Origin: UBA11540 sp045536425 | GTDB lineage: Bacteria > Bacillota > Clostridia > Oscillospirales > Ruminococcaceae | Reading direction: 5' to 3' | Assembly: GCA_045536425.1 (NCBI GenBank) | Contig: JAZSNN010000015.1 | Span: 186,001 to 250,000 of the forward strand | DNA: 64,000 nt | Shown here: positions 51,898 to 60,348 of the stretch, one piece after another | How positions within the stretch are numbered: the first letter of the stretch is position 1 | Layout: every line of letters starts with the position of its first letter | Position numbers and translations under genes: made by a program | The notes under the pieces: model-generated | What the model was told of the DNA's origin: nothing | The model's database searches: none | Seen by the model: the letters and a program-made list of their open reading frames with translations, nothing else

Positions 51898-52671
51898 CTA
51901 TCCAACTATGGTTTTAATATCTATGGGCACCGTGTTCAACTCTTCTCTTTTAGCATACAAAAGATACTCGACGTTACCGTCTCCGCCGGTAATACAGGAT
52001 TTGCATACCGAGACTGGTGATATTTTATTATCTCTGCAACAATCAAGTATCTTTGCAATAACCTGTACGTGAACTTTTTTGTCTTTTACTATTCCGTTTT
52101 TACCGATACTCTGCCTTCCCGCCTCAAACTGCGGTTTTATAAGTAAAACAAATTCGCAGTTTTCTGCCGTCAGCTCACAGAGTCTCTCGATAACCACCGA
52201 AAGAGAAATAAAAGAAACGTCGCAACAAACAAACTCCGGCGCATATCCAATATCTTCAAGTTTCAAATCACGGATGTTTACTCCCTCTAGAGAAAGCACA
52301 TCTTCCCTCTTTAAAAGTGACGGATGAAGCTGACCGTGTCCGACATCCACGGCACAAACAAATTTTGCACCGCGCTGTAGAAGGCAATCCGTAAATCCAC
52401 CGGTAGAGGCTCCTATATCAAGACAACGCTTATTAGTCACGTCGATAGAAAAGGTATCGAGTGCGTGTTCGAGCTTGAGCCCGCCTCTGCCGACATATTT
52501 TTGGCGTTCACCAACTATCCGGATATCATCGTCGCTATCGACAGAATGCGAAGCTTTTGTGACCACTGCCGAATTTACGCTTACTTTACCTGAACGAATG
52601 AGTTCCTGCGCTTTTTGACGCGACTCGGTCAAGGCTCGCAAAGTCATCTCAACATCCAGACGTGTTTTCAT
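51898..52671 (-). CDS. TlyA-family rRNA 2'-O-methyltransferase
   Basis: A 257-residue protein with an N-terminal S4 RNA-binding domain (RLDVEMTLRALTESRQKAQELI, SGKVSVN) and an FtsJ-type SAM core (RCLDIGASTGGFTDCLLQRGA, about 85-105; CDVSFISLS). TlyA enzymes methylate 16S/23S rRNA ribose; some were called hemolysins by mistake. ATG 52671 overlaps the dxs stop (TGATG). It is part of the dxs-tlyA-nadK-argR-recN string. Confidence 0.94.
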   Translation of the reverse strand: MKTRLDVEMTLRALTESRQKAQELIRSGKVSVNSAVVTKASHSVDSDDDIRIVGERQKYVGRGGLKLEHALDTFSIDVTNKRCLDIGASTGGFTDCLLQRGAKFVCAVDVGHGQLHPSLLKREDVLSLEGVNIRDLKLEDIGYAPEFVCCDVSFISLSVVIERLCELTAENCEFVLLIKPQFEAGRQSIGKNGIVKDKKVHVQVIAKILDCCRDNKISPVSVCKSCITGGDGNVEYLLYAKREELNTVPIDIKTIVG

Positions 52672-54515
52672 CAAAGTCCCGCCTTTTCCTTTACAGTTTT
52701 ATATATACTTTCACTATCCAGTCCAAGCTTTTCAAAGCTTCTCGAAACAGAAGCGTGCTGTACAAATCCGTCCACCGCGTATATATTAAACTCTCCGCGA
52801 TAGCCTTTTTCGTTCAGACGGGAAAGAAATGCTTCGGCAATAGAGCCGCGACGTATTCCCTCTTCAAAGAAAAATATCTTTTTATAGCGCATAGCCTCAC
52901 AAACGCAATCATCATCAAGCGGAAATATCTTTACCATTTTCATAGCAGAAACATTAAGTCTTTCTGCCGATTTAGCGACCTCACCAAACAATCTTCCGTA
53001 TGAAACAATAAGAACGCCGTCATTTTCTTTATTAAAACACGTCCAACTGTCAGAGGTCTTTTTATATTCAGAAGAAACGTCAGGCTGACTACCCCTCGGA
53101 TATCTGACAGAAACAGGGCCGTCTACCTTTTTAATCGCAGTCTCCATGCAAAGAGTCAGATCGTCGTAGTCACTCGGAGAATAAATAGACATATTAGGCA
53201 TCTGACTCATAAAAGCAACATCAAACAGTCCTTGATGGGTAACTCCGTCTTCGCCCACGATACCGGCTCTGTCAACGGCAAAAACAACGTGGCGGTTTTC
53301 GATACAGGTATCGTGGAGAATCTGATCATAGCCTCTTTGCAAAAACGTTGAATATATCGCACAAACGGGAATCATTGAATTTTTAGCCATAGCAGCAGAA
53401 AAAGTAACTGCGTGTTCTTCGGCTATACCAACATCAAAAAATCTGTCTTCAAATCTATTTGCAAACTCATCCAATCCTGTCGAACTTTTCATAGCGGCAG
53501 TAACTGCACAGATTCTGTTGTCTTTCTCTGCAAGTTCAACAAGTTTTTCGCCAAAAACTGATGTATAGCTTTCCTTCGAAGCAGAAAATTCACCTGTATT
53601 TACATCAAACTTGCCAACACCGTGATACATTGACGGAGATTTTTCTGCAAACTCACAGCCTTTTCCCTTTTTTGTATTAACGTGCACAACAACCGGACGT
53701 TTGAGTTTTTTAGCTCTGGCGAGAATTCTGCAAAGTTGCTGAATGTCGTGTCCGTCCGTAGGACCAAGATACACAAAACCAAAGCTCTCGAAAATGTTAC
53801 TGTTGTATATCGCGTCTTTAAGATACTTTTTGGTATTGGATATAAAACGCCTCAACGGTTTTCCGATAATCGGAAGCTTTTCTAAAAAGTCGCTAACACC
53901 GTCCTTTAGGTCAAAATACCCCTGCTTTGTTCTCATTTGCGTGAGGTGCTTTGCAAGTGCACCAACATTTTTTGAAATTGACATTTCGTTGTCGTTGACG
54001 ATTACAATCAGCTTTTTGTCGCTTCTCCCTGCGTTGTTTAGAGCTTCATAAGCCTGACCACCTGTGAGTGCTCCGTCTCCGATAACAGCCAAAACATATC
54101 CGTTATCACCGTTTATCGCTTTAGAATATGCAAGACCGCACGCAACAGAAATCGAAGTGCTGGCGTGACCCGAAACAAAACTATCATATTCGCTCTCACT
54201 CTCGCGTGGGAAACCGGAAAGTCCGTCTTCCTGACGAAGTTTTGAAAACAAGTCTTTTCTTCCGGTGAGGATTTTATGGGTATACGCCTGATGTCCAACG
54301 TCCCAAACAAACTGATCCTTTGGGCAATCAAAGACCTTATGCATCGCCAAGGTGAGCTCAACAGAACCCAAATTAGACGACAAATGTCCTCCTGTCGCAG
54401 AAAGCGAATGTACAAGAAAATATCTGATTTCCTGCGCGAGTTCCTCAAGCTGAGAAAAGCTCAGCCTTTTGACATCGCTGGGACTATTAACTTTTTGAAG
54501 ATATTTTAGTTCCAT
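52671..54515 (-). CDS. dxs: 1-deoxy-D-xylulose-5-phosphate synthase
   Basis: The first enzyme of the MEP isoprenoid pathway; joins pyruvate and glyceraldehyde-3-phosphate with thiamine diphosphate. The 614-residue protein has GHQAYTHKILTGRK, the TPP motif GDGALTGGQAYEALNNAG (about 146-163), VDRAGIVGEDGVTHQG (about 411-426) and a transketolase C-terminal domain. Its product feeds the ispA gene directly upstream. Confidence 0.97.
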   Translation of the reverse strand: MELKYLQKVNSPSDVKRLSFSQLEELAQEIRYFLVHSLSATGGHLSSNLGSVELTLAMHKVFDCPKDQFVWDVGHQAYTHKILTGRKDLFSKLRQEDGLSGFPRESESEYDSFVSGHASTSISVACGLAYSKAINGDNGYVLAVIGDGALTGGQAYEALNNAGRSDKKLIVIVNDNEMSISKNVGALAKHLTQMRTKQGYFDLKDGVSDFLEKLPIIGKPLRRFISNTKKYLKDAIYNSNIFESFGFVYLGPTDGHDIQQLCRILARAKKLKRPVVVHVNTKKGKGCEFAEKSPSMYHGVGKFDVNTGEFSASKESYTSVFGEKLVELAEKDNRICAVTAAMKSSTGLDEFANRFEDRFFDVGIAEEHAVTFSAAMAKNSMIPVCAIYSTFLQRGYDQILHDTCIENRHVVFAVDRAGIVGEDGVTHQGLFDVAFMSQMPNMSIYSPSDYDDLTLCMETAIKKVDGPVSVRYPRGSQPDVSSEYKKTSDSWTCFNKENDGVLIVSYGRLFGEVAKSAERLNVSAMKMVKIFPLDDDCVCEAMRYKKIFFFEEGIRRGSIAEAFLSRLNEKGYRGEFNIYAVDGFVQHASVSRSFEKLGLDSESIYKTVKEKAGL

Positions 54516-54531
54516 AAAAATCCCCTAAAAA

Positions 54532-55404
54532 TCAATTGTTTCTTTCGCACAAGTATCTCGCCAAGCGAGTCAAAAATTCGGTATTTCCCGAAACTTCTTC
54601 TAATGCATCACAAGCCTCGTCAGTCAAGCGGTCGGCAATTTTTTTACACTCCTCAACACCTAAGAGGCTAACATAGGTGTCTTTCAGGTTTTCTGCATCG
54701 CTACCGATAGGTTTGCCTAGTAGCTGTGCATCTCCCGTAACGTCGAGAATGTCGTCGGTTATTTGAAATGCAAGTCCAAGATTCTTTGCATATATTCTCG
54801 CAGCATCGGTTATATCGCCCTTCTCGTCACAGACACATCCCATAAGACACGCCGCCTCGATTAAAGCAGATGTTTTGAGAAGGTTTATAGTATCAAGCTG
54901 TTCACGGTCAACGGATTTTCCCTCGTGTGCAAGGTCAATTACCTGTCCACCTATCATTCCGTGTATACCCGCATTCTGCGAAAGAATTTTTACAGCCTTA
55001 ATTTTGCTTTTGTCATCGAGTTCGCTCTTGGTTATAAGCTCAAACGCCATCGTTAAAAGCCCGTCACCCGCCAAAAGTGCGGTAGCTTCGCCAAACTTCT
55101 TGTGACAAGAAGGCTGTCCTCTGCGCATATCGTCATCATCCATACACGGAAGGTCATCGTGTATTAGCGAATAGGTGTGAATAAGCTCAACAGCACAAGC
55201 GAACGGCAACAATTTTTGAGTATCAGTACCACACAACTTGCCAAACTCTAACGTCAGTATCGGTCGGATTCTTTTTCCGCCGGCCTTTACGCTATAAGCC
55301 ATCGCATCTATAACTTCACGATAATCAAATTGTCTATCAGAAAAAACATCATCGAGAAAGCCGTCTATCAAGATTTTATAATCTTTGAGCGTATTAGTTA
55401 TCAT
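54532..55404 (-). CDS. ispA: Polyprenyl (farnesyl) diphosphate synthase
   Basis: A 290-residue trans-prenyltransferase with both aspartate motifs, LIHDDLPCMDDDDMRRG (about 79-95) and FQITDDILDVTGD (about 217-229). The residues before the first motif fit a short-chain (farnesyl) product. I chose ATG 55404 (AAAGG 9 nt upstream) over TTG 55413. It overlaps xseB by 11 nt and precedes dxs. Confidence 0.95.
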   Translation of the reverse strand: MITNTLKDYKILIDGFLDDVFSDRQFDYREVIDAMAYSVKAGGKRIRPILTLEFGKLCGTDTQKLLPFACAVELIHTYSLIHDDLPCMDDDDMRRGQPSCHKKFGEATALLAGDGLLTMAFELITKSELDDKSKIKAVKILSQNAGIHGMIGGQVIDLAHEGKSVDREQLDTINLLKTSALIEAACLMGCVCDEKGDITDAARIYAKNLGLAFQITDDILDVTGDAQLLGKPIGSDAENLKDTYVSLLGVEECKKIADRLTDEACDALEEVSGNTEFLTRLARYLCERNN

Positions 55405-55594
55405 CGTTATCAACCTTTATTTCCTTCAAGGTAAGCTCAGCTTCCTTTAGAGTCCTGTTACATTCAGATGCCAATTTTGCCGCCTCGGCATAAAGTTCTA
55501 TAGCCTTTTCGAGCGGTGTTTCATCGTTTTCTATGAGATGTACTATTTCTTCGAGGCGCAAAAGCTTGTCCTCAAATGATTTATTGCTTGGCAT
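55394..55594 (-). CDS. xseB: Exodeoxyribonuclease VII small subunit
   Basis: A 66-residue helical protein (SFEDKLLRLEEIVHLIEND, LEKAIELYAEAAKLASECN), the normal size and pattern of XseB, which stabilises the XseA nuclease. ATG 55594 follows ACAGGAG by 9 nt. It overlaps the ends of xseA (14 nt) and ispA (11 nt). Confidence 0.95.
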   Translation of the reverse strand: MPSNKSFEDKLLRLEEIVHLIENDETPLEKAIELYAEAAKLASECNRTLKEAELTLKEIKVDNDDN

Positions 55595-56798
55595 CTTCAT
55601 CAACTCCTGTAACAATAGCGTTTAACGTTCCGTCTTTAAATCTTATACCTATCTTCTGCCCCAATTTTGCTTGATTTTTAGAAACCAAATGGCAACCTTT
55701 TTCGTCATTAACTATGGCGTATCCTCTCTTCAAGACAGAAAAAGGATTTAACGTTTCAAGCCGCGCACAGTCATTTTCCAAACGAGAAAAAAGAAGTGAA
55801 ACCTTTGAGTTTACAGCCCTCACCGAATATTTTAACAAAAAATCGATGCTTTGTCTATTTTTTTGCAGATTTTCATAGATTTTTGCAGAAATTTTCGGTA
55901 TATATACATTTCTAACGGTATATTTATTCGCAGAAATCTTTGACTCAGTCGATATTTTGGCCCTGGATAGCAAGGCTGATACCCTATCCATAATCTCGTT
56001 CGAAGACACACCAGCAAGTTCTGCAGCTGCAGAAGGGGTCGGAGCGCGAAGGTCGGCGACAAAATCGCAGATTGTAAAATCAATTTCGTGACCTATGGCA
56101 GATATCACGGGGATTTTGCAGTTAAAAATTGCACAAGCCAAGGCTTCATCATTAAACTGAAACAGATCTTCGCTTGAACCGCCACCCCTGGCAATGATGA
56201 TTGTGTCAGCACTGGAATTCTTTTGAATTTTATCAAGAGCGGCAATAACCTCAGGGGCTGTATTTACCCCTTGAACAGAAACGGGATATAATTCCACCTC
56301 GACATAAGGCATTCTGCGTCTGAGAACATTGAGAATATCCTGAATTGCGGCTCCGGTTTTCGAAGAAATTACCGCAATTTTCTTTGGAATTTTTGGTATA
56401 GGCTTTTTAAAAGCCTCGTCAAACAATCCTTTTTCGGCAAGCTTTGCCTTTAACTGTTCATAAGCAAGTGCCATCTGCCCCGCGCCATACGGTATAACGT
56501 CGGATACAACAAGCTGATACGTTCCATCTCGCTCGTAAAGTGTAACATCAGCACGGACAAGAACGGTCATTCCGTCTTCCAAATCAAATTTCGTCCTATC
56601 TGCAGATGCTTTGAAAATAACGGCTCTTACCGAAGCTTCGGCATCTTTTAGAGAAAAATAGCAGTGGCCCGAGCGATAATTGCGGTTGAAATTTGAAATT
56701 TCGCCCTTAACATATACGCCTCGCAGTTTTGAGTCTTCCGAAAGAAGAAACTTTATATATCTGTTCAGCTGCGAAACTGTGATATAACTACCGCTCAC
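55581..56798 (-). CDS. xseA: Exodeoxyribonuclease VII large subunit
   Basis: Degrades single-stranded DNA from both ends with XseB. The 405-residue protein has an N-terminal OB fold (ITVSQLNRYIKFLL, GEISNFNRNYRSGHCYFSLK) and the catalytic core with ARGGGSSEDLFQFNDE and ISAIGHEIDFTICDFVADLR (about 240-260). The start is GTG at 56798, 5 nt after AGGAGGTG; an upstream ATG at 56843 lies inside the neighbouring gene. Confidence 0.96.
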   Translation of the reverse strand: MSGSYITVSQLNRYIKFLLSEDSKLRGVYVKGEISNFNRNYRSGHCYFSLKDAEASVRAVIFKASADRTKFDLEDGMTVLVRADVTLYERDGTYQLVVSDVIPYGAGQMALAYEQLKAKLAEKGLFDEAFKKPIPKIPKKIAVISSKTGAAIQDILNVLRRRMPYVEVELYPVSVQGVNTAPEVIAALDKIQKNSSADTIIIARGGGSSEDLFQFNDEALACAIFNCKIPVISAIGHEIDFTICDFVADLRAPTPSAAAELAGVSSNEIMDRVSALLSRAKISTESKISANKYTVRNVYIPKISAKIYENLQKNRQSIDFLLKYSVRAVNSKVSLLFSRLENDCARLETLNPFSVLKRGYAIVNDEKGCHLVSKNQAKLGQKIGIRFKDGTLNAIVTGVDEDAKQ

Positions 56799-56809
56799 AA
56801 ATCCACCTC

Positions 56810-57718
56810 CTAATATAGCGCTGCTAAAACTGCCGCGCCGCACGCATTATCCGAGGAAAACTCAGGACGCGCAAAAACTGCATTTTTGCAGAAAGAAAGG
56901 TCGTTTCTGATTATGCTGTTTGACATTACTCCGCCCACAAAAAGTATTGGGATATCAGGAAATTGCTCCTGTGCATTTTTTGTGAGCTGACAAACAGCCG
57001 CAGAAATATATTTCAAACAGTACAACGCGATATCCTCCGGCAACAAGCCATCATCAAACATCTTCTTGCATCTGTTTTCGACGCCCGAAAGCGACAAGCT
57101 CAGTTCCTTTACAGGCGCTTTGATTTTAAACTGTGCCGTACTCTTCAAAGCCAGTCTCTCCAACTCTTTTCCTGCGGGAAATTCGAGTCCGAGCATATTA
57201 CCCACTCTATCCACAGCTTGTCCTGCTTTTAGGTCATTAGAGCCACCAATCAAGGAAATCTCAGGTTTAAAATCCGATTTTTTTACCAAGAGAAGTTCAG
57301 TTGTTCCTCCGGAAAGATGTAGCGCCAAAAAATCTTGTTCAAAAAGATCTAACCTCTCTGCAGAATAAAGACCTGCCGCTATATGACCTTGCTGATGTGT
57401 AAAGTATTTCACATTTACACCATTCATTTTTCCAATTGCTTCTGCGATTGTTTTTCCAACTAGAAAACACGGCATATACGATCCTTCTATCGAAGAAGGT
57501 CTGTCCGATACACCTATACAATCAAGTTTCCGTGGCAAATTAAGTCTTTCAAGCACCTCAGAAAACTGCTTCGTATGTAAAAACACGGCATCGCTTTGTC
57601 TGAGACCTACAGCGTTTTCTTTTACAGGTAGAAGCTTTCTGCTGTGGATCACCCTGCCGTTTTCATAGAGAGCAACAGAGGTGGTGTAGTTACTTGTATC
57701 AATCCCCAGTGTTATCAT
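56810..57718 (-). CDS. Kae1/TsaD-like ATPase, short paralogue
   Basis: A 302-residue relative of TsaD, which makes t6A in tRNA. It keeps the ASKHA start GIDTSNYTTSVAL, the metal-binding THQQGHIAAGLYS (H-x3-H, about 107-119) and the C-terminal FVGGVMSNSII and SSDNACGAA. At about 300 residues it is shorter than TsaD (near 340), and RLYxQIL-type inserts are absent. A copy beside xseA occurs in many Clostridia in addition to the true tsaD; its function is unknown. It overlaps nusB by 20 nt. Confidence 0.85.
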   Translation of the reverse strand: MITLGIDTSNYTTSVALYENGRVIHSRKLLPVKENAVGLRQSDAVFLHTKQFSEVLERLNLPRKLDCIGVSDRPSSIEGSYMPCFLVGKTIAEAIGKMNGVNVKYFTHQQGHIAAGLYSAERLDLFEQDFLALHLSGGTTELLLVKKSDFKPEISLIGGSNDLKAGQAVDRVGNMLGLEFPAGKELERLALKSTAQFKIKAPVKELSLSLSGVENRCKKMFDDGLLPEDIALYCLKYISAAVCQLTKNAQEQFPDIPILFVGGVMSNSIIRNDLSFCKNAVFARPEFSSDNACGAAVLAALY

Positions 57719-58112
57719 TAGCCCTATCCCTCACAAAGCTTCCGAGAACTCCGTTTACAAAAGCAGAATCCTCTTTTGTGGAAAACTTCTTGGTAAGATC
57801 TACCGCCTCATTTATTACCGCAGCGTCAGGAATCGACTTTTCATTCATAAGTTCGTATACAGCAAGACGCAAAATAGCTAGAGAAACCTTTGAAATTCTG
57901 TTTTTGTTCCATCTTTTGAGATAGTTTTCGAACTGAGAATCAAGCTCCTCTGCGTTTTCCGCAACTGTACGCGCGACCTTCATAGCGTATTCACCGACCT
58001 CAATGTCGCGCGCTTCCGAAGCTTTTTCTATTATCTGTTCAACGGTATCCTCCGTAAACATTTTCTCAAAAATAAGTACAAAGGCTTGCTCACGTTCTTC
58101 TCTTCTTGTCAT
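57699..58112 (-). CDS. nusB: Transcription antitermination factor NusB
   Basis: Binds boxA RNA with S10 and prevents early termination in rRNA operons. The 137-residue all-helical protein has REEREQAFVLIFEKMFTED at the start and ILRLAVYELMNEKSIPDAAVINEAVDLTKKF near the end (split here by helix), the classical NusB tail. It stands downstream of gls24, after a terminator-like hairpin. Confidence 0.95.
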   Translation of the reverse strand: MTRREEREQAFVLIFEKMFTEDTVEQIIEKASEARDIEVGEYAMKVARTVAENAEELDSQFENYLKRWNKNRISKVSLAILRLAVYELMNEKSIPDAAVINEAVDLTKKFSTKEDSAFVNGVLGSFVRDRANDNTGD

Positions 58113-58125
58113 TTTGTTTCCTCTT

Positions 58126-58179
58126 TCTAAAAATAAAATAAGCTGTCCTGACTTTTATTAACTTTTGTTAGGACAGCTT
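58126..58179 (-). terminator. Terminator-like hairpin between gls24 and nusB
   Basis: AAGCTGTCCT pairs perfectly with AGGACAGCTT (10 bp, 20-nt loop made of two near-repeats, ACTTTTATTA and ACTTTTGTTA on the plus strand). On the minus strand ATTTTATTTTT follows. It stops shortly before the nusB ribosome site, so it could end gls24 transcripts or attenuate the nusB-to-recN operon. Confidence 0.7.
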
Positions 58180-58203
58180 GTTTCTTAAAAATTCAAAGTG
58201 CAC

Positions 58204-58554
58204 TCAATTGTTTGAAACAGCTACATCTACGACATAAACGTTAACCTTGGAAACCACAAGGCCCGTCATATTCTGTACTGCCTGTTTTACTCTTCTCTGT
58301 ATTTCCTCACAAACGTCAGGAATTCGTGCTGTCTGTTCAACGCAAACGTATACCGCAATTTCAGCGACATCCTTTTTCATATTGATTCTTATTGACCTTG
58401 TCGCACCTTTGGGGGAAATAACAGTTTTTATATTTACAGGGGCCTCGGCCATAGACGCAACTCCGTGGACCTCACTTGCAGCCATCTTTGCAACAGAAGC
58501 AATTACTTCTTCCGAAATTTTAAGGGATGAAGCGGTGTTCTTATTGTTTATCAT
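58204..58554 (-). CDS. Asp23/Gls24-family envelope-stress protein
   Basis: A 116-residue protein of the Asp23/Gls24 (DUF322) family: LKISEEVIASVAKMAASEVHGV at the start, then DVAEIAVYVCVEQTARIPDVCEEIQRRV and the VSKVNVYVVDVAV tail. Such proteins gather at the membrane and respond to cell-envelope stress. ATG 58554 lies 6 nt after GGAGG. Its position between spoIIIAH and nusB is conserved in Clostridia. Confidence 0.92.
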   Translation of the reverse strand: MINNKNTASSLKISEEVIASVAKMAASEVHGVASMAEAPVNIKTVISPKGATRSIRINMKKDVAEIAVYVCVEQTARIPDVCEEIQRRVKQAVQNMTGLVVSKVNVYVVDVAVSNN

Positions 58555-58621
58555 ATCCATCCTCCATTGTAGTCGTTTATTATACATCCAATTCAAATTT
58601 ATTTAATTGTACCACATATAA

Positions 58622-58654
58622 AAAAAAGATACAACATTAAATTGTATCTTTTTT
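58622..58654 (-). terminator. Terminator of the spoIIIA operon
   Basis: AAAAAAGATACAA pairs with TTGTATCTTTTTT (13 bp, 7-nt loop) on both strands; the minus-strand transcript continues in T. It starts 16 bp after the spoIIIAH stop. Confidence 0.78.
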
Positions 58655-58669
58655 CTTAAAATATTACGA

Positions 58670-59224
58670 TTATTTAACCTCAACAATCTTGATATTTTCG
58701 GGTTCGAGGTCAGTTTCACTCAAAATTATATCCATAATCTGTGCCGCTTCGCTCTGTAGCAGCCCGTCTGTTTGCACTACTATGTTTGCGCTTTCGGCAT
58801 CTATGTATGCAATACACTCGGAAAATCCTTTCGCTACTATTAGGTTTTCTACCTTGTTTTCAACCTCAATAGCTTGTGCTATTGTTAGTGCCTGTGCAGA
58901 GATTGTCTGTTGCTGTTCCTCGTTTAAAGCGCTGTCGGAAAGCATACTCTGCATTGTTTCTACTGATTCTTCACGCATTTTTTTGCGTGTAAGTCTTGCT
59001 TGAGCGAAAAATTCCGCATTGCCGTTTTCATCGGTATCTACCACTGCATCAGAGTTACCCGTATATACAGCATCTCCATAGTTCTCTCCCGAACTTACCG
59101 TGCCTTCGGTGTCTGTAGGCTGAATCTGGTTTCCTGCAAGTGCAAAATTGAGATATATCGCTACAGAAAGTCCCAACACCAGAGCGGCAAGAATTATCTG
59201 CCTTTTTCCTATAATCATATTCAT
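58670..59224 (-). CDS. spoIIIAH: Stage III sporulation protein AH
   Basis: SpoIIIAH in the mother-cell membrane binds SpoIIQ in the forespore and forms part of the SpoIIIA-Q channel. The 184-residue protein has one N-terminal helix (IILAALVLGLSVAIYLNFAL), an acidic low-complexity linker and a C-terminal ring-building (EscJ-like) domain (NEEQQQTISAQALTIAQAIEVEN..., NIVVQTDGLLQSEAAQIMDII). It is the last gene of the operon, with a 60-bp gap from spoIIIAG. Confidence 0.95.
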   Translation of the reverse strand: MNMIIGKRQIILAALVLGLSVAIYLNFALAGNQIQPTDTEGTVSSGENYGDAVYTGNSDAVVDTDENGNAEFFAQARLTRKKMREESVETMQSMLSDSALNEEQQQTISAQALTIAQAIEVENKVENLIVAKGFSECIAYIDAESANIVVQTDGLLQSEAAQIMDIILSETDLEPENIKIVEVK

Positions 59225-59284
59225 AACTGTTCCTCCTGTTTTGCCTTTTGCTAATATATATGCCGATAAAGCTCAATAATTCCA

Positions 59285-59857
59285 TTATCGCTGTTTTTTT
59301 GTAACAAACACTCTATTGTGAGGGATATTTAGTGCCGTGGCAACAGCGTTTGTAACTCGCTCTTGGACTAATACGTTGCCTCCTCCCTCACATATGACTA
59401 CCACTCCTCCTACCTGAGGCATAAGAGTTGTAGTGACAAGCACGTCATTGCCATTGTTTCTATTCTCTACGACACCCGCTTTTGTTTCCTTGTCACTTTC
59501 TATGGTTTGCTTCGTTTTATCCTGTGCTGTTTCCTCGTGAGTATTTGTACTAATCTTTTCTTCTGTAAAGAAAACATACTCCTCGGTTTTTTCGAGCGTT
59601 ATCATAACAGAACATTTCCCCGCGCCCTCAATACTTTCAACAATCCTTTCAATCCTTTCTTCCAGCTGTGCGGAGTACTCATTGTGATCAAAGACAGTAT
59701 CAGAAATGTCCGAAACGGTGTTTTTTTCTTCCCCCGAACAATTTGAAAAAACTATCAGAAGCACCAAAGTAAGCCCTGCTATCACTATGTACATATTTCT
59801 TTTTGGACTGTTGATCAGTTTTTTTATAGTTTCAAAAATATTGCTTTTATCCTTCAA
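59285..59857 (-). CDS. spoIIIAG: Stage III sporulation protein AG
   Basis: SpoIIIAG forms a large ring in the mother-cell/forespore channel. The 190-residue protein has an N-terminal helix (MYIVIAGLTLVLLIVFSNCSG) and an outer domain with the family segment AGKCSVMITLEKTEEYVF (about 87-104), a Lys/Glu/Thr-rich stretch and the end QVGGVVVICEGGGNVLVQERV. It overlaps spoIIIAF by 11 nt. Confidence 0.95.
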   Translation of the reverse strand: MKDKSNIFETIKKLINSPKRNMYIVIAGLTLVLLIVFSNCSGEEKNTVSDISDTVFDHNEYSAQLEERIERIVESIEGAGKCSVMITLEKTEEYVFFTEEKISTNTHEETAQDKTKQTIESDKETKAGVVENRNNGNDVLVTTTLMPQVGGVVVICEGGGNVLVQERVTNAVATALNIPHNRVFVTKKQR

Positions 59858-60344
59858 CCTCGTTGACCTCCGTATAATACACGCTAATCGGACACTCTAC
59901 AATCCGTGATATTTTATAACGAATGTCGCTGTCCTTAATTTTATAGCTTGACTTTACTGATACCCTTACCTCCTCTATTTCTACCTCGTTTTCGGCTACT
60001 GAAAGTACAAAAGCCTCGACTTCATCAGGATATACGTCTATCTCTGCTAAGCTTTCCGAAATCATATTTTCCACCTGCTTTGAAAGTTCTCGTTCAATGA
60101 TTTGGTTTGTTTCCTCTCTGAATTTTTGCGTATATAATTCTGTTTGCAACTCAAATTCGATATCGTTCATTATTCCAAAATCTGCATTCACTGCCAAAGG
60201 CGACACAATTGCAGTAACCAAAAATATCCTGACGGTTATCTTTATGATTTTTTCCATATTTCCCTTTGGCACCATCATCTGTACCAGCGTAGCAGCAACG
60301 GCAGTTATACAAAAGCTGAACACCCAGCTTTTTACAGCCTCCAA
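59847..60344 (-). CDS. spoIIIAF: Stage III sporulation protein AF
   Basis: A 165-residue membrane component of the sporulation channel: two N-terminal helices (VFSFCITAVAATLVQMMVP and IIKITVRIFLVTAIVSPL) and an outer domain with a ring-building-like fold. Position between AE and AG and length match the family. The stop overlaps the start of spoIIIAG by 11 nt, and the gene starts 4 nt after spoIIIAE. Confidence 0.93.
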   Translation of the reverse strand: MEAVKSWVFSFCITAVAATLVQMMVPKGNMEKIIKITVRIFLVTAIVSPLAVNADFGIMNDIEFELQTELYTQKFREETNQIIERELSKQVENMISESLAEIDVYPDEVEAFVLSVAENEVEIEEVRVSVKSSYKIKDSDIRYKISRIVECPISVYYTEVNEVEG

Positions 60345-60348
60345 AACA

